From the NCBI GenBank assembly GCA_031389585.1, contig JANMSS010000071.1, forward strand, positions 1-21,148: a DNA stretch of 21,148 nt. The letters are read 5' to 3'. Numbering within the stretch: the stretch's first letter is position 1; each line of letters opens with the position of its first letter. This document shows positions 14,446 through 21,148 of this stretch, one piece after another. A program made the position numbers and the translations under genes. The stretch comes from CADEEN01 sp031389585 (lineage in GTDB: Bacteria; Pseudomonadota; Gammaproteobacteria; Burkholderiales; Burkholderiaceae_C). Under the pieces are notes generated by a model, which had not been told where the DNA came from, made no database searches, and saw only the letters and a program-made list of their open reading frames with translations.

Positions 14446-14474
14446 TGTAACGCCACAGGGTCGATCGATAGAAT
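14446..14474 (+). promoter_or_regulatory. Weak candidate promoter for glnS
   Basis: TAGAAT at 14469-14474 differs from the -10 consensus at one base and lies 28 bases before the glnS ATG. The hexamer 17 bases upstream (TGTAAC) is a poor -35. Only the -10 is persuasive. Confidence 0.25.
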
Positions 14475-14502
14475 CGAGCGACCCCTCATCTGCCTGCGCT
14501 GC

Positions 14503-16305
14503 ATGTCCGCTGCCAAAGACAACCCCGCTGACCCGTCGATCAAACCGAGCCACTTCCTGCGCGCCGTGATCGAGCGCGACCTCGAGGCCGGCACCTACGC
14601 GGGCCGACATTTCGCCGGCACGCCGGGCGATGCCGCGCACCACGCCGCCGGCCCGCCCGACGCGGCGCGCATCCGCACCCGCTTTCCACCCGAGCCCAAC
14701 GGCTACCTGCACATCGGGCATGCCAAAAGCATCTGCCTGAACTTCGGCCTGGCGCGGGACTATGGCGGCGTCTGCCACCTGCGCTTCGACGACACCAACC
14801 CGGAGAAGGAAGAGCAGGAGTACGTCGACGCGATCCTCGATGCCGTGAAGTGGCTTGGCTTCGACTGGGAAGCCGACGTCGGCGGCCAGCGCACCAGCCA
14901 CCTTTACTACGCCAGCGACTATTTCGACTTCATGTACCGCGCCGCCGAGGCCTTGATCGGGGCCGGCCTGGCCTATGTCGATGAACAGAGCGCCGATGAG
15001 ATGCGCGCCAGCCGCGGCGACTTCAACACCCCCGGCACCGACAGCCCGTTCCGCGCGCGCACGCCGGCCGAGAACCTGGCCCGCTTTCGCGCCATGCGCG
15101 ATGGCGAGCTGGCCGATGGCGCCGCGGTGCTGCGCGCGCGGATCGACATGGCGTCGCCCAACATCAACCTGCGTGACCCGGCGCTCTACCGCATCAAGCG
15201 CGCCACCCACCACAACACTGGCGACCGCTGGTGCATCTATCCGATGTACACCTATGCGCACCCGATCGAGGACGCGCTGGAGAACATCACCCACAGCATC
15301 TGCACGCTCGAGTTCGAGGACCAACGGCCGTTCTACGACTGGCTGCTCGACCACCTGTGCACACTCGGCCTGCTGGCGCAGCCGCGGCCGCACCAGTACG
15401 AGTTTGCGCGGTTGAACATGACCTACATCGTCACCAGCAAACGCAAGCTGCGCCAGCTGGTCGAAGACGGCATCGTCAGCGGCTGGGACGACCCGCGCAT
15501 GCCCACCCTCGCCGGCCTGCGCCGCCGCGGCTACACCGCCGGCAGTCTGCGCCTGCTGGCCGAGCGCACCGGCGCCAGCAAGGCTGGCGGCTGGACTGAT
15601 TACGCCAGCCTGGACATCGCGCTGCGCGACGATCTCGAAGGCCAGGCCGCGCGCGCGATGGCGGTGATCGACCCGGTCAAGCTTGAGCTCACCAACTGGG
15701 GTGAGATTTTCGGTGGCGCCACCAGCGAGTCGTGCAGCGCGCCTGTGCACGCGCAGCGACCCGAGCTGGGACTGCGCTCCTTCAGCCTCGGCCCGGCCCT
15801 CTGGATCGAGCGCGAGGACTTCGCCGAAGTGGCGCCGAAGGGTTTCTTTCGGCTCTTCCCCGGCAACAAGGTGCGGCTGAAATACGGCGTGATCATCGAG
15901 TGCACCGGCTGCAGCAAGGACGCCGCAGGCCGCGTCACCGCGGTGCAGGCGCGCGTGCTGCCCGACACCAGAAGCGGCACGCCCGGCGCCGATGCCGTCA
16001 AGGTCAAGGGCACGATCAGCTGGGTCGGCGTGCAGGACGGATTGCCGGCCGAACTGCGACTGTACGACCGGCTGTTCACCGAAGAGCAGCCCGACGCCGC
16101 CGGCCGCGATTTCAAGGCCGCACTGAACCCGGCCAGCGCGCGCGTGGCGCAGGGCTTCGTCGAGCCCTCGCTGGCGGGCCTCGCCGCCGAGACGCGCGTG
16201 CAATTCGAGCGCCACGGCTACTTCGTCGCTGACCGCGTCGACCACCGCGCCGACCGACTCGTGTTCAACCGCATCACCGGGCTGAAAGACAGTCGGGCCA
16301 AGTAA
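14503..16305 (+). CDS. glnS: Glutaminyl-tRNA synthetase
   Basis: A 600-residue class I synthetase that charges tRNA-Gln with glutamine. The HIGH motif is in PPEPNGYLHIGHAKS (HIGH at 70-73) and the KMSKS equivalent is VTSKR at 310-314. RFDDTNPEKEEQEYVDAI and the GDRWCIYPMYTYAHPIEDAL-ENITHS blocks identify GlnRS rather than GluRS. Residues about 35-57 hold a His/Ala/Gly-rich insert before the Rossmann fold that E. coli GlnRS lacks. The frame is open upstream, but ATG 14503 gives the expected start (MSAAKDN). The C-terminal anticodon-binding barrels look complete. Presence of glnS means Gln-tRNA can be made directly, not only by transamidation. Confidence 0.97.
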   Translation: MSAAKDNPADPSIKPSHFLRAVIERDLEAGTYAGRHFAGTPGDAAHHAAGPPDAARIRTRFPPEPNGYLHIGHAKSICLNFGLARDYGGVCHLRFDDTNPEKEEQEYVDAILDAVKWLGFDWEADVGGQRTSHLYYASDYFDFMYRAAEALIGAGLAYVDEQSADEMRASRGDFNTPGTDSPFRARTPAENLARFRAMRDGELADGAAVLRARIDMASPNINLRDPALYRIKRATHHNTGDRWCIYPMYTYAHPIEDALENITHSICTLEFEDQRPFYDWLLDHLCTLGLLAQPRPHQYEFARLNMTYIVTSKRKLRQLVEDGIVSGWDDPRMPTLAGLRRRGYTAGSLRLLAERTGASKAGGWTDYASLDIALRDDLEGQAARAMAVIDPVKLELTNWGEIFGGATSESCSAPVHAQRPELGLRSFSLGPALWIEREDFAEVAPKGFFRLFPGNKVRLKYGVIIECTGCSKDAAGRVTAVQARVLPDTRSGTPGADAVKVKGTISWVGVQDGLPAELRLYDRLFTEEQPDAAGRDFKAALNPASARVAQGFVEPSLAGLAAETRVQFERHGYFVADRVDHRADRLVFNRITGLKDSRAK

Positions 16306-16360
16306 TGCGACCGCGGTGCGACGACTGCCGCACGTACGCCATTCGATCAGGAGACCTCAG

Positions 16361-16786
16361 ATGAAGAAACCCGGCTTGCTTGTCCTGGGCATGTTGACAA
16401 TCGCCAGCGCCAGCGCGCAAACCGCGGCCAGCGCAGCCGCTGCCTCGACACCGACCGCCAGCGGCCTCGTTTACCGCTCGCTGAAGGACGGCAATGGCGC
16501 GTCGCCGGCTGCGACCGATGTGGTTCGCGTGCACTACCGCGGCACCTTCCCCGACGGCCGCGAGTTCGACAGCTCGATCGCGCGCGGCAAGCCGGCCGAG
16601 TTCCCGCTCAACCGCGTCATCAAGTGCTGGACCGAAGGGGTGCAGCTGATGAAAGTTGGTGGCAAGGGCCAGTTGATCTGCCCGCCCGCCATCGCCTACG
16701 GCGAGCGCGGCACGCCGGGTGGGCCGATCCCGGCCAACGCCACCCTGCAGTTCGAGATCGAGCTGCTGGGCATCGTCAAGCCCTGA
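16361..16786 (+). CDS. Secreted FKBP-type peptidyl-prolyl isomerase
   Basis: A 141-residue protein with a signal peptide (MKKPGLLVLGMLTIASASA, cleavage near 19-20), a short Ala/Ser linker and one FKBP domain from about residue 35. FKBP fold markers are VRVHYRGTFPDGREFDSS (55-72), the pocket residues near CWTEGVQLMKVGGKG, PPAIAYGERG and the C-terminal LQFEIELLGI. It should speed proline isomerisation in the periplasm and help protein folding. The ATG at 16361 has CAGGAG 7 bases upstream. It has no dimerisation domain like FkpA. It lies 55 bases past glnS and ends before a strong terminator. Confidence 0.92.
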   Translation: MKKPGLLVLGMLTIASASAQTAASAAAASTPTASGLVYRSLKDGNGASPAATDVVRVHYRGTFPDGREFDSSIARGKPAEFPLNRVIKCWTEGVQLMKVGGKGQLICPPAIAYGERGTPGGPIPANATLQFEIELLGIVKP

Positions 16787-16809
16787 GGCACGCCGCCGGC
16801 GCTGAATGG

Positions 16810-16836
16810 AAAACGCCCCGCACTGCGGGGCGTTTT
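16810..16836. terminator. Bidirectional Rho-independent terminator
   Basis: A perfect 12-bp stem AAAACGCCCCGC / GCGGGGCGTTTT with loop ACT. The T run after it serves the FKBP transcript, and the A run (T on the other strand) serves the ComEA-like gene arriving from the right. Confidence 0.92.
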
Positions 16837-16856
16837 GTTGTTCGCATGACGCGGCC

Positions 16857-17207
16857 TTACTTCTTCGGTGCCGAGGCAGCAGCGTCGGCCTTCTTGGCGG
16901 CCGTCTTGTCGTCCTTCTTGGCAGCAGGGGCAGCAGCCACGCCCTTGAAGGCAGCGCCGCCGACGGTCAGGCCCTCGGCCGAGAACTTGGCGGCATGGCC
17001 TTCGCCGACGCCCTTGACGCGCTCGACGAAGTCGGTCCAGTCCTTGAAGGCGCCCTTCTTGCGCTCGTCGAGAATCTTGCCGGCGATGCCGGGGCCGACG
17101 CCCTTGATGGCTTCGAGTTCGGCCTGGGTGGCCTTATTGACATCGGTGGCGGCGAACGCGGCCACGGCGAACAGCGTGGCCAGAACGGCCAGGAAGCGTT
17201 TGAACAT
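16857..17207 (-). CDS. Secreted ComEA-like helix-hairpin-helix protein
   Basis: A 116-residue protein with a signal peptide (about 1-19, AAFA) followed directly by a ComEA-type helix-hairpin-helix domain: DVNKATQAELEAIKGVGPGI, then AGKILDERKKGAFKDWTDFVERVKGVG. This fold binds double-stranded DNA through its GVGP turn without sequence preference. Residues 90-116 are a Lys/Ala tail. In competent bacteria ComEA pulls DNA through the outer membrane; short exported members like this are common in Burkholderiales and may act in DNA uptake or simply bind DNA. No other competence gene is in the window. The ATG at 17207 has GAGGAG upstream. It converges on the FKBP gene at a shared terminator. Confidence 0.88.
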   Translation of the reverse strand: MFKRFLAVLATLFAVAAFAATDVNKATQAELEAIKGVGPGIAGKILDERKKGAFKDWTDFVERVKGVGEGHAAKFSAEGLTVGGAAFKGVAAAPAAKKDDKTAAKKADAAASAPKK

Positions 17208-17298
17208 CGGGGGTCTCCTCGGGTGGATGGGTATGCTGCGGCGCCCTGGGTTGGCACGGCCGCCGCACTGTAACGGCAGTCGAGGGCGACGGTTGACC

Positions 17299-18222
17299 TC
17301 AGGCCGGGGCCGCCGTGCGCTTGCCGCGCAACCGCATCGCCGCCGTCACCAGGGCCAATGTCAGGGCGCCGGCCACGATGCCGACGACGCCGTCGGCGGC
17401 CATCGTGGCGAGCTGGCGCAGGCCAGCGCCGAATTCGGCCGTGGCGCCCTCGATGGCATGGCCCAAGGCCGGGATGCCATGCGTGAGGATGCCGCCGCCG
17501 ACCAGGAACATGGCCGCCGTGCCGGCGACCGACAAGGCCTTCATCAGCCAGGGTGCCGCGCGCAGAATCCCACGACCGACAGCCGCTGCCGCAGCGCCGC
17601 GGCGCGACAGCCAGAGGCCGAAGTCGTCGAGCTTGACGATGCCAGCGACGATGCCGTAAACGCCCACCGTCATCAGCAGCGCAATGCTGACCAGCACGGC
17701 GACCTGCGTTGTGAACGAGGCCGCTGCCACCGCCCCCAAGGTGATGGCGATGATCTCGGCCGAGAGTACGAAGTCGGTCCGCACCGCACCTTTGATCTTG
17801 TCGCGCTCCAGAGTGACCATATCGACGTTCGGGTCGGCCAGGGCCTTGGTCAGCTCGGCGTGGTGGGCTTCGTCTGCGCCGCGCGGGGCGAAGAACTTAT
17901 GGGCCAGCTTCTCGAAACCCTCGTAGCACAGGAACAGCCCGCCGACCATCAGGAGCGGCGTCACGGCCCACGGCGCCAGCGCGCTGATCACGAGCGCGGC
18001 GGGCACCAGGATCGCCTTGTTGACCAGCGAGCCCTTGGCCACGGCCCAGACCACCGGCAACTCGCGCTCAGCGCGCACACCAGCCACCTGCTGGGCGTTC
18101 AGGGCCAGGTCATCGCCGAGCACGCCGGCCGACTTCTTGGTGGCGAGCTTGGTCAACACCGCCACGTCATCAAGCACGGTGGCGATGTCGTCGATCAGGG
18201 CAAGCAGATTGCTGACGGCCAT
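17299..18222 (-). CDS. DUF808 inner-membrane protein (YedI-like)
   Basis: A 307-residue DUF808 family protein, like E. coli YedI. It begins LLALIDDIATVLDDVAVLTKLATKKSAGVLGDDLA, the family hallmark, and has several hydrophobic segments (about 70-95, 160-180, 185-205, 240-265 and 280-300). A soluble part with KLAHKFFAP and VTLERDKIKGAVRTDFVLSAEI lies between them. The function of the family is not established. The frame is open further upstream, but ATG 18222 begins the conserved sequence. The upstream region is shared divergently with the DUF2726 gene. Confidence 0.92.
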   Translation of the reverse strand: MAVSNLLALIDDIATVLDDVAVLTKLATKKSAGVLGDDLALNAQQVAGVRAERELPVVWAVAKGSLVNKAILVPAALVISALAPWAVTPLLMVGGLFLCYEGFEKLAHKFFAPRGADEAHHAELTKALADPNVDMVTLERDKIKGAVRTDFVLSAEIIAITLGAVAAASFTTQVAVLVSIALLMTVGVYGIVAGIVKLDDFGLWLSRRGAAAAAVGRGILRAAPWLMKALSVAGTAAMFLVGGGILTHGIPALGHAIEGATAEFGAGLRQLATMAADGVVGIVAGALTLALVTAAMRLRGKRTAAPA

Positions 18223-18442
18223 CGGTGAGTCAGGGGTTGAACGGGGCCGCGGCAGCTTAGCAGCCGGGCCGCCGCCACAGCCGCAACACCTGCTTACCGC
18301 GCGGTGGCACGCCGCCTGCGAAGGATTGGGCATTTAGCGCTGCAGCGTGCTTGGACGGGCTTGACCCCCCCTGCTGTGGCGCTCTAGCCTCGCCGAAAAG
18401 CCACTTACAGCCCTTACCGCCGCCTCGCGGGGCCCGCCCAAC
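18223..18442. promoter_or_regulatory. 220-base divergent intergenic region
   Basis: No gene is seen here. TTGACC at 18361-18366 is a fair -35 box for the plus-strand gene, but the best -10 (TAGCCT at 18385-18390, 18 bases away) is weak. Nothing convincing was found for the minus-strand DUF808 gene. Confidence 0.25.
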
Positions 18443-19132
18443 ATGAATCTGCTCGAACCCACCGCCTTGGCCGTCCTACTGGGTGCGATCGCCCTGCTTG
18501 TGGCGGCGATGTGGTTGCGCCGCCGCCATGCCACGCCACGGCCCGTGTTGGCCGACCCGTCGCTGGATACCGTGCAGGCGTGGCCGCCGCAGGCGGTGCG
18601 CGTGATGACGCTGGGTGAGCGCCAGGCGTTCGAGATCCTGCGTCGCGCGCTGCCCGGTTATGTGGTGTTGGCCCAGGTCCCTCTGTCGCGCTTTATCAGC
18701 GTGCCCACGCTGTTTCCCTATTCGCAGTGGCTGCAACGGGCTGGGCGGCTGGGCGTCGACCTGCTCGTGTGCGATTTCAGCTCGCGCGCGGTGGCCGCCG
18801 TCGAAGTGCGAACCGCCGACGAATCGGTGCGCAGCGCCAAGCGCCACCGGCGTCTGGTCGAGATCCTGCGTGCCGCCGGCGTCACGGTCCACGAATGGAA
18901 CGAGGACGATCTGCCGAGTGTGGTCGACGCACGGGCGCTGTTCCTGCCCAAACCCGCCACTGCCGCGGAGCAGGAAGTGGCCGTCACGCGCGGCGGGCGA
19001 ACGCTGCTGCCAGTGGCCGACATCCACGAGATGCTCGCCGACGGCGATGCCACCGACTACGGCCAGCTCGAGCCGGTGCCCTCGGGCTTCTTCGAAGACG
19101 AAGACCCGCGACTGGCGCGCCACGCGGCGTAG
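18443..19132 (+). CDS. Membrane-anchored DUF2726 protein
   Basis: A 229-residue protein. Residues 8-25 are one membrane segment followed by RRRH, which fits an inner-membrane anchor with a cytoplasmic body. Residues about 55-160 match DUF2726: LGERQAFEILRRALPGYVVLAQVPLSRFI, then GVDLLVCDF-S, a strand with VEVRT, and a closing AGVTVHEW. DUF2726 is thought to be nuclease-like (a D...E-x-K pattern). Here the corresponding residues could be D106 or D111 and E121-V-R123, so the lysine is replaced by arginine and activity is doubtful. The last 60 residues are acidic and not recognised. Start: ATG 18443 without a clear ribosome site. Confidence 0.8.
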   Translation: MNLLEPTALAVLLGAIALLVAAMWLRRRHATPRPVLADPSLDTVQAWPPQAVRVMTLGERQAFEILRRALPGYVVLAQVPLSRFISVPTLFPYSQWLQRAGRLGVDLLVCDFSSRAVAAVEVRTADESVRSAKRHRRLVEILRAAGVTVHEWNEDDLPSVVDARALFLPKPATAAEQEVAVTRGGRTLLPVADIHEMLADGDATDYGQLEPVPSGFFEDEDPRLARHAA

Positions 19133-19139
19133 CAGGCCG

Positions 19140-19167
19140 CCCCACGACGCCTACGGCGTCTCTCTCC
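19140..19167 (+). repeat. Probable decayed copy D of the two-hairpin repeat
   Basis: CCCCAC, then GACGCC-TAC-GGCGTC (19146-19160), then TCTCTCC. The left half matches copy C closely, including the 6-3-6 hairpin. The C-run/G-run hairpin on the right is missing. It lies 8 bases after the DUF2726 stop, where it may also slow transcription. Confidence 0.4.
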
Positions 19168-19346
19168 ACCGCTGAGTTCGTGCCGCCTCGGCGCGGACAG
19201 ACCGCCGTGAGGCCGATAGGCCGCGGAACTTGCTACGGCCTCGGGCACTCCATTGCGTGAAGCCTGCGGCCAATGATGTTGTAAGGTTGCGGCTGTGGGC
19301 GCGACTGATGATCATCGGCAATGATCGCCAAATCAAGGAACGCAAC

Positions 19347-19850
19347 ATGACCCGTCGTCAATGGCTCGGCCTGCTGTCCAGCCTCGGCTTCTCCGCAGCC
19401 GCCGTCAGCATCGCGCAGACCGGCGCGGCCGACCCCAAGGCCGCGCGCCCGCGCATCGAACCGCTGTTGCTCACCGATGCCCAATGGCGCCAACGTCTTA
19501 CGCCCGCCCAGTACAACGTGCTGCGCGAGGAAGGCACTGAGCGCCCGGGCAGCAGCGCGTTGAACCAGGAGAAGCGCACGGGCGTCTACCACTGCGTGGG
19601 CTGCGACCTGCCGCTGTTCAACAGCAACACGAAGTACGAGAGCGGCACGGGTTGGCCCAGCTTCTTCACTGCGCTGCCCGGTGCGGTGCAGACCAAACGC
19701 GACTTCAAATCGCTCTTCGCAGCCACTGAGTACCACTGCGCGCGTTGCGGCGGCCACCATGGCCATGTCTTCAACGACGGGCCCAAGCCCACCGGCCTGC
19801 GCTACTGCAACAACGGCGTGGCGCTGAAGTTCGCGCCGGACGCTGCATGA
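19347..19850 (+). CDS. msrB: Exported methionine-R-sulfoxide reductase
   Basis: A 167-residue MsrB that reduces methionine-R-sulfoxide in proteins. The N-terminus MTRRQWLGLLSSLGFSAAAV has a twin-arginine look (RRQWLG), so Tat export is likely. Zinc cysteines C83, C86, C131 and C134 are in place, as are GTGWPSFF and HHGHVF. The catalytic cysteine is C154 in GLRYCNNG. No other cysteine exists, so there is no resolving cysteine, and reduction must come from outside the chain. The start is ATG 19347 with AAGGA 7 bases upstream. The stop overlaps the msrA ATG, so the two are coupled. The 214 bases upstream hold repeat copy D and no gene. Confidence 0.93.
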   Translation: MTRRQWLGLLSSLGFSAAAVSIAQTGAADPKAARPRIEPLLLTDAQWRQRLTPAQYNVLREEGTERPGSSALNQEKRTGVYHCVGCDLPLFNSNTKYESGTGWPSFFTALPGAVQTKRDFKSLFAATEYHCARCGGHHGHVFNDGPKPTGLRYCNNGVALKFAPDAA

Positions 19851-20527
19851 ACAAGCCCGGCACCACCTTGAGTTGGTCCGTCGGCGCGCTGGCCGCGGCC
19901 ATCTTCGGCGTCGGTTTCACGCTGGCCGCGGGCAACCCGCTGGCGCAGGGCTCGACGGTCACGCCGCCCGCGCCGCCCGGCTTGGCCAAGGCGACCCTGG
20001 CCGGCGGCTGTTTCTGGTGCGTCGAGTCGGACTTCGACAAGGTGCCTGGCGTGGTCAGCACCACCTCGGGCTATATCGGCGGCAAGGTCGCCAACCCGAC
20101 TTACGAGCAGGTCTCGGCCGACGCCACCGGACATGCCGAGGCGGTGGAGATCGTCTACGACCCCAAGCGTGTGAGCTATGAGCAGCTGATCGAGTACTTC
20201 TGGCGCACCATCGACCCGACCACCAAGGACCGCCAGTTCTGCGACACCGGCTCACCCTACCGCACGGCCATCTTTGCCCATAACAGCGGGCAACTCGCGG
20301 CCGCCAATGCCTCGCGGGCCAAGCTGGAGGCGACCAAGCCTTTCAAAGAGCCGATCGTCACCGAGATCGCGCTGGCCGGCCCCTTCTACGCCGCCGAGGG
20401 CTACCACCAGGACTACTACAAAAAGAATCCGATCCGCTACAAGTACTACCGCACGTCCTGCGGCCGTGAAGCGCGCATCACGCAACTTTGGGGCGGATTG
20501 CCGGTTCCACCCACCCCCTCCAACTAG
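19847..20527 (+). CDS. msrA: Exported peptide methionine-S-sulfoxide reductase
   Basis: A 226-residue MsrA that reduces methionine-S-sulfoxide, complementing MsrB. Residues 10-28 are hydrophobic and act as signal or anchor, so the enzyme should face the periplasm. The active site is GGCFWC (catalytic C55, with C58) at 53-58, then GYIGG, GHAEAVEI and YHQDYY (186-191). Further cysteines are C132 and C205, the latter in RTSCGR where a resolving cysteine is expected. The ATG at 19847 overlaps the msrB TGA as ATGA. The pair forms a compact extracytoplasmic repair operon. Confidence 0.95.
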   Translation: MNKPGTTLSWSVGALAAAIFGVGFTLAAGNPLAQGSTVTPPAPPGLAKATLAGGCFWCVESDFDKVPGVVSTTSGYIGGKVANPTYEQVSADATGHAEAVEIVYDPKRVSYEQLIEYFWRTIDPTTKDRQFCDTGSPYRTAIFAHNSGQLAAANASRAKLEATKPFKEPIVTEIALAGPFYAAEGYHQDYYKKNPIRYKYYRTSCGREARITQLWGGLPVPPTPSN

Positions 20528-20567
20528 GGCGAGGAAAAAGCGCTGCAGTCGCCCTACACTGGGCGCC

Positions 20568-21148
20568 ATGATGCGATCGTTCCTGCCGTTGACATTGGCC
20601 GCATTTGCCGGTTCGGCCGTCGCCGCCCCGGCGTCGGCCCCAACCGCTTCTGCAGCGCCGGCGAACCGGGGCGCCATCACGACGGCCTGCGAGCGGGCGA
20701 CCCAGCAGACGTTGCGCGACACGCGCGGCGCCACTGCCATGGCCAGCTTTACCGCGCCGCCATCGGTGCTGCCCGGCCCGGCCGACGCCGTCGAGCTCAC
20801 GCTGCGTGGCGCCGGCCAGGTGCGCACGGCAAGCGGCACGCAATCGTTCAGCTACAGCTGCACCTACGACACGGGCGCCGGCGCGGTGGCCGGCGTCGTG
20901 GTGCGCGACGCCGGCTCACCGGCCCAAGCGGCCGCGGCCCGCGGCGTCGAACCCGACCTCAGCCATGTCTCGCCCGCCGCATGCGAATCGGCCGCCGCCA
21001 GCGCATTGAAGCGCCGCTGGCCCAATGTCGCGACGATCAGCTTCAGCGCGGTCACACGCCAGTTGAGCCAGGACGCCAGTGGCCACGCCAGCCTGCGCGG
21101 CCAGGGCATGGCGTTGCCGTCGGTGCATGACCCGGCAACCCATTTCAG
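20568..21148 (+). CDS. Secreted protein with two similar Cys-containing domains (partial, 3' end missing)
   Basis: An open frame from ATG 20568 (or the adjacent ATG 20571) runs 193 codons to the window edge. Residues 1-20 are a signal peptide ending AVAA, followed by an Ala/Pro/Ser linker. Two units look alike: from 41 (CERATQQTLRD, then VELTLRGAGQV, then FSYSCTYD) and from 139 (CESAAASALKRRW, then HASLRGQGMAL, then THF at the edge). This points to a duplicated domain, each perhaps held by one disulfide. I do not recognise the family for certain. No ribosome site is visible; TACACT at 20555-20560 is a possible -10 box very near the ATG. It follows msrA by 40 bases on the same strand. Confidence 0.7.
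   Translation, partial: MMRSFLPLTLAAFAGSAVAAPASAPTASAAPANRGAITTACERATQQTLRDTRGATAMASFTAPPSVLPGPADAVELTLRGAGQVRTASGTQSFSYSCTYDTGAGAVAGVVVRDAGSPAQAAAARGVEPDLSHVSPAACESAAASALKRRWPNVATISFSAVTRQLSQDASGHASLRGQGMALPSVHDPATHF

Noticed and set aside
14320..16245. A 641-residue minus-strand open frame
   Set aside because: It lies antisense to glnS, which has full motifs. No domain or ribosome site supports it.

Overview
The window looks like a piece of a high-GC betaproteobacterial chromosome, most likely Burkholderiales (Comamonadaceae or Rubrivivax/Leptothrix-like). This rests on GC-rich codon use, the housekeeping cluster nadD-rsfS-rlmH-maf-rng, and protein families common in that order (LytS/LytTR pair, DUF1499, DUF2306, DUF2726). 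No tRNA, rRNA, CRISPR array, transposase or prophage gene was seen.

Layout. 1-193 is the 3' end of an arginyl/leucyl-tRNA-protein transferase (bpt). 224-343 is the broken N-terminus of a GNAT acetyltransferase. 466-1536 is a lone class II Fic gene on the minus strand in lower-GC DNA, and it appears to have replaced the rest of the GNAT gene. 1586-9156 is a tightly packed minus-strand run: yebC, purD, a PlsC-like acyltransferase, hemF, nadD, rsfS, rlmH, maf and rng. Most of these junctions are overlaps or gaps under 15 bases. 9220-11321 holds a HerA/DUF853 ATPase and a DUF1499 protein. 11453-13891 holds a LytS-type kinase, a LytTR regulator and a DUF2306 membrane protein. A secreted Tyr/Pro-rich protein (minus) diverges from glnS (plus). 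A secreted FKBP and a secreted ComEA-like protein converge on a clear terminator at 16810-16836. Then come a DUF808 membrane protein, a membrane-anchored DUF2726 protein, an exported msrB-msrA pair, and the start of a secreted protein that runs off the end.

How they work together. The long minus-strand run is growth-linked housekeeping: purine, haem and NAD synthesis, ribosome assembly and silencing, rRNA modification and maturation, and nucleotide-pool cleaning. The kinase and regulator form a two-component system whose targets are not visible here; the adjacent DUF2306 membrane gene is a candidate. MsrB and MsrA would repair oxidised methionine outside the cytoplasm.

Most unusual points. 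(1) A family of about 37-bp two-hairpin repeats occurs at 3778-3814, 8379-8417 and 9872-9908, with a probable decayed copy at 19140-19167. Two copies lie in frame inside genes (maf and the DUF853 ATPase). (2) The maf 5' end has been taken over by two different repeat families. (3) The Fic gene sits in a broken GNAT locus and has a tandem 10-bp repeat over its start codon. I saw no convincing new multi-gene system; the repeat family and the Fic replacement are the best leads.
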